Shown here piece after piece: positions 61,588 through 64,000 of a DNA stretch of 64,000 nt. Under the pieces are notes generated by a model, which worked only from the letters and a program-made list of their open reading frames with translations, did no database searches and was not told the origin of the DNA. The position numbers were made by a program, and so were the translations under genes. This DNA comes from Caldilineaceae bacterium (GTDB lineage Bacteria; Chloroflexota; Anaerolineae; Caldilineales; Caldilineaceae): contig WTGY01000127.1 in NCBI GenBank assembly GCA_011523365.1, positions 59,683-123,682 of the forward strand, in the 5' to 3' direction. Position 1 is the first letter of the stretch; each line of letters starts with the position of its first letter.

Positions 61588-64000
61588 CAGCTTGCTCCCT
61601 CGCCGGCCATGGCCACGTAGGCGGACAGGCGTCGATCTTCGCGCTTACGGCGCCAGTGCCACTCGCGGCGGGTAGGGCAGAGATGCTTGAATTCGCAATA
61701 GCGGCAGTTGCTGCCATCGTTGCCCGGATTGGCTGGGAAGAGGCCGGCGCCGATGCCGTCGGTGATGGTGCCGACGACATCGCTAAAGTCGTCAAGCATC
61801 TCTTCGAGCGTTTTCGGTGTGGGCGGGCGGGTCACGAATTTCCCCTTCTCGGTCACAAACCAGTAGGCGACCTTAATGTTGATCCCAGCACCCAGAAGCT
61901 GCCGGGCGGCGAGACCGTACACGGGGAGCTGCAGGAGTTTGCCGCGCTGGAGGGGGTCTTTGTTCATGTTTGCGTAACTGCTGGTACCGCCAGACTTGTA
62001 GTCGAGAACGAGGGCGGTGTCGCCGGAGGGTGAGAGGTCGATGCGGTCGATAAAGCCTCGAAAGCGGAGCGTGCCGGTACGGGCGCTCGACCACTCGACG
62101 GATTGCAACGGCGATTCATCTTCACTCCCGGCAAAACCGAAAGAGCTTTCGACGGCACGGGGTGAGACGCCGTGCTTCTTGCGAAGTTTGGCGTCTTCTT
62201 TGAGGAATCTTTCCAGGTCGCTGATCGTCTGGTCGCGGACTATTTCCCAGAGGAGAGGTTTGCCGGTGACGCCGCGCTGCTCGGCCTTCTGGAACTCCTC
62301 TTCGGCAATCTTGAAGAGCTGACGGCGGTGGTCGTCGGTCCAGGGTTGGTCGGGCGGAATGGCGCCCTGCTCCTGCGCCTCTCGAATGAAGCGTTCCAGG
62401 ATCGCATGCAGGAGCGACCCCCGCTCCAGGGCCGATATGGTGGCCAGCTCCTCCGGTTGCTCGGGTGCGGCGATGCCGAGCACGTTGGAGAGGAAGTAGC
62501 GGAATGGGCAGGTTGCCCAGGTTTGCAACCGCGTCGGCGAGAAGAAATCGCGGTTGGAAAGCCCGATGCGTCCTGATGGCGAGATGGCCGACGAGAGGTC
62601 TCCGTCCCAACTCGTCAACGGCTGCGCGTTTCTGGCCCGCTGCATCGCCAGGGCGCGAGACAGGACGGCTTCCGATTGGGCGAGATAGTGGGCGTCGATT
62701 GCGTTGCCGGCTTGCCGCCACTGGGAAAGCTGGTGCAGATCGTAGTCGTGGATATCTGCGGGCTGCGTCGCTGACAGGGTGTTGATGCCGTGTTGGGCCG
62801 ATACCACCTCTTCAAACCAGGATTGTTCCCGGAGTTGGGCGAGTTCACGGGGATTTGAGAGCATGGAGGGGTAGACGGGCGAGCCGTACAGGCGAGCGGC
62901 CTCTTCGAGGAACCAGCGGGACGGATGTTGCTCGCGCATGGCGATGTTGTTGCCGCGGGCGAAGGTGAGCACGCGGGTGCGTCCGGCCGCGGCGGCGGCG
63001 AGGTAGTCGTAGCGTTCGGCGGCGGTGGAGTGGAAAAGGAGACCCGTCTTCTCGCGTTCCGACTGGGGCAACAGGGGGTCGTCAGGGGGTTGCGCAGGGA
63101 CCAGGCCCTCGACCATGCCGACGAGGTATACCTTGTCGAAACGCAGGCCGACCGCGATGCGGACAGGACCGACCAGGAGACCTTCTCCCAAGGCGCCGGC
63201 TCTGGCGGCGGGCCGGTTTAGCGTCTCGTCGAGGGCAGCCCGAAAGGCATCGAGATCAGCGCCTTCCTCCACCTCGTCGAGATTCGCCAGATCCTGGAGC
63301 GCCGCGGTGAGGGTGTCAAGGTTTTCTTGCTCGACGGTTGGGAGCGACGCTTCGTCAAGGTACCGGTCGATGATTTCTCCGGCCCAGCTGACGAATGCCG
63401 CCCAGGTCCTGCTGTCCTGTGGGTGGTTGAGCGTATCGTGCAGACTGAGCATAAAGCTGCGCAACGTCCACGCTTCTGCAGCTGACTGTGCCGACTCTTT
63501 TTCGCCGCCTGCGGATAGCTCTTCGTCCTGGTTTGTAGCTTTGCGTTGCTGTGCCGCGGCGTAGTTCGCCAAGCGGTCGCGCCACTGCTCGAGGCCGACA
63601 ACGACGCCGGCTTCACGCGAGATCGCGTCCCAACGCGAGGGGCTGAATCCGGCCGAGGATGGCTTGACCGGACAGGAGGTGAGCCAGCGCATCACCGCCT
63701 CCCTGGGCAGGTCGCTGCCGGCGAGATCGACGATGCCTTTGAGCATGCGTCCGACCGGGGTCGCGGCCAGATTTTCGGTTGACGGGCCGGCGATGGGAAT
63801 GCCGGCGGCGGCGAGCTGTTCGGCGATGAGCGCGGCATACGGCTCTCGTCGCCAGTACAGAATCGCCATGCGGTGGAAGGGCGTGCCCGCGTGCGCGGCG
63901 GCGACTGACCTGACCACGCTGCGTACCTCCTCGACGGTGTCGGGGGCGACGAGCAGGTGGGCTGGAGCACCTACGTCGATATCGAGCCGTATACGAACTA
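61587..64000 (-). CDS. AddB-like PD-(D/E)XK exonuclease subunit (5' part outside window)
   Basis: The frame is open to the window edge (VRIRLDIDVGAPAHLLV near the edge), so the N-terminus is missing; a GTG at 63917 is internal. The visible 800 residues have helicase-like blocks (MAILYWRREPYAALIAEQLA, VYLVGMVEGLVPAQPPDDPL) and a C-terminal RecB-like nuclease: FFSPTRLQTWATCPFRYFLS, GFIDRIDLS, LVLDYKSGG. Four cysteines (CPFRYFLS, and CRYCEFKHLC near the end) are placed like the iron-sulfur cluster of AddB. It is coupled to the AddA-like gene downstream. AddA plus AddB should form a heterodimeric helicase-nuclease for recombination repair. Confidence 0.9.
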   Translation of the reverse strand, partial: VRIRLDIDVGAPAHLLVAPDTVEEVRSVVRSVAAAHAGTPFHRMAILYWRREPYAALIAEQLAAAGIPIAGPSTENLAATPVGRMLKGIVDLAGSDLPREAVMRWLTSCPVKPSSAGFSPSRWDAISREAGVVVGLEQWRDRLANYAAAQQRKATNQDEELSAGGEKESAQSAAEAWTLRSFMLSLHDTLNHPQDSRTWAAFVSWAGEIIDRYLDEASLPTVEQENLDTLTAALQDLANLDEVEEGADLDAFRAALDETLNRPAARAGALGEGLLVGPVRIAVGLRFDKVYLVGMVEGLVPAQPPDDPLLPQSEREKTGLLFHSTAAERYDYLAAAAAGRTRVLTFARGNNIAMREQHPSRWFLEEAARLYGSPVYPSMLSNPRELAQLREQSWFEEVVSAQHGINTLSATQPADIHDYDLHQLSQWRQAGNAIDAHYLAQSEAVLSRALAMQRARNAQPLTSWDGDLSSAISPSGRIGLSNRDFFSPTRLQTWATCPFRYFLSNVLGIAAPEQPEELATISALERGSLLHAILERFIREAQEQGAIPPDQPWTDDHRRQLFKIAEEEFQKAEQRGVTGKPLLWEIVRDQTISDLERFLKEDAKLRKKHGVSPRAVESSFGFAGSEDESPLQSVEWSSARTGTLRFRGFIDRIDLSPSGDTALVLDYKSGGTSSYANMNKDPLQRGKLLQLPVYGLAARQLLGAGINIKVAYWFVTEKGKFVTRPPTPKTLEEMLDDFSDVVGTITDGIGAGLFPANPGNDGSNCRYCEFKHLCPTRREWHWRRKREDRRLSAYVAMAGEGAS

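Overview
The window is a high-GC, gene-dense bacterial chromosome segment with no rRNA, tRNA, CRISPR array or intact insertion sequence that I could recognise. The gene content suggests a Chloroflexota bacterium, probably of the Anaerolineae/Caldilineae type. The hints are FAD-dependent ThyX, ABC lipoprotein receptors, a large transglutaminase-like membrane protein, a stand-alone B12-binding mutase subunit with MeaB, a Uma2 protein and tubulin-like proteins. This placement is inference from protein style; no marker was compared with a database.

Layout. (1) 1-5.9 kb, minus strand: an uptake and catabolism operon. A CUT1-type solute-binding lipoprotein and two permeases are followed by a 2-hydroxyacid dehydrogenase and a dimethylglycine/sarcosine dehydrogenase-like flavoprotein cut by the window edge. 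An inverted repeat covers the promoter, and a terminator-like hairpin separates the receptor from the permeases. (2) 6-15 kb, minus: hisS, a family 2 glycosyltransferase, a polyprenyl diphosphate synthase, a TatD nuclease, a phosphohexomutase, a methyltransferase, an inositol-phosphatase-like enzyme and a small PH-like protein. (3) 15-21.7 kb: a metallo-beta-lactamase-fold protein that has lost its metal-binding motif, a TgpA-like transglutaminase with an unknown exported partner, a small conserved protein and a stand-alone IS630-type DNA-binding domain. (4) 21.8-29.3 kb, minus: a nucleotide-sugar dehydrogenase, thyX and a complete branched-chain amino acid type ABC transporter behind a strong promoter.

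(5) 30.4-41.2 kb: a DUF1385 (YqhQ-like) membrane protein, then the most unusual part of the window. This is a minus-strand cluster of a secreted, membrane-anchored vWA protein (1206 aa), a tubulin-like GTPase (825 aa) and a second 1091-aa protein. The last aligns by eye with the GTPase but has lost the GTP-binding loop and gained two membrane helices, so it looks like a membrane-bound pseudo-tubulin. I infer one machine that couples an outside vWA sensor or adhesin to a cytoskeletal polymer. (6) 41.9-53 kb: a double-thioredoxin lipoprotein with a polyglutamine linker, sulfate activation (cysD, cysN-cysC fusion, a flavoprotein), comEA, an acyl-CoA-dehydrogenase-like enzyme, a methylmalonyl-CoA mutase B12 subunit with meaB, and a Uma2 protein.

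(7) 53.1-55.1 kb: a two-component system in which both the kinase and the regulator carry a single-base frameshift. (8) 56-64 kb: a secreted protein of four internal repeats, and an AddA/AddB-like helicase-nuclease pair, the second gene leaving the window. A two-hairpin intergenic repeat occurs twice (about 29.95 and 41.76 kb), with compensatory base changes in its stems.
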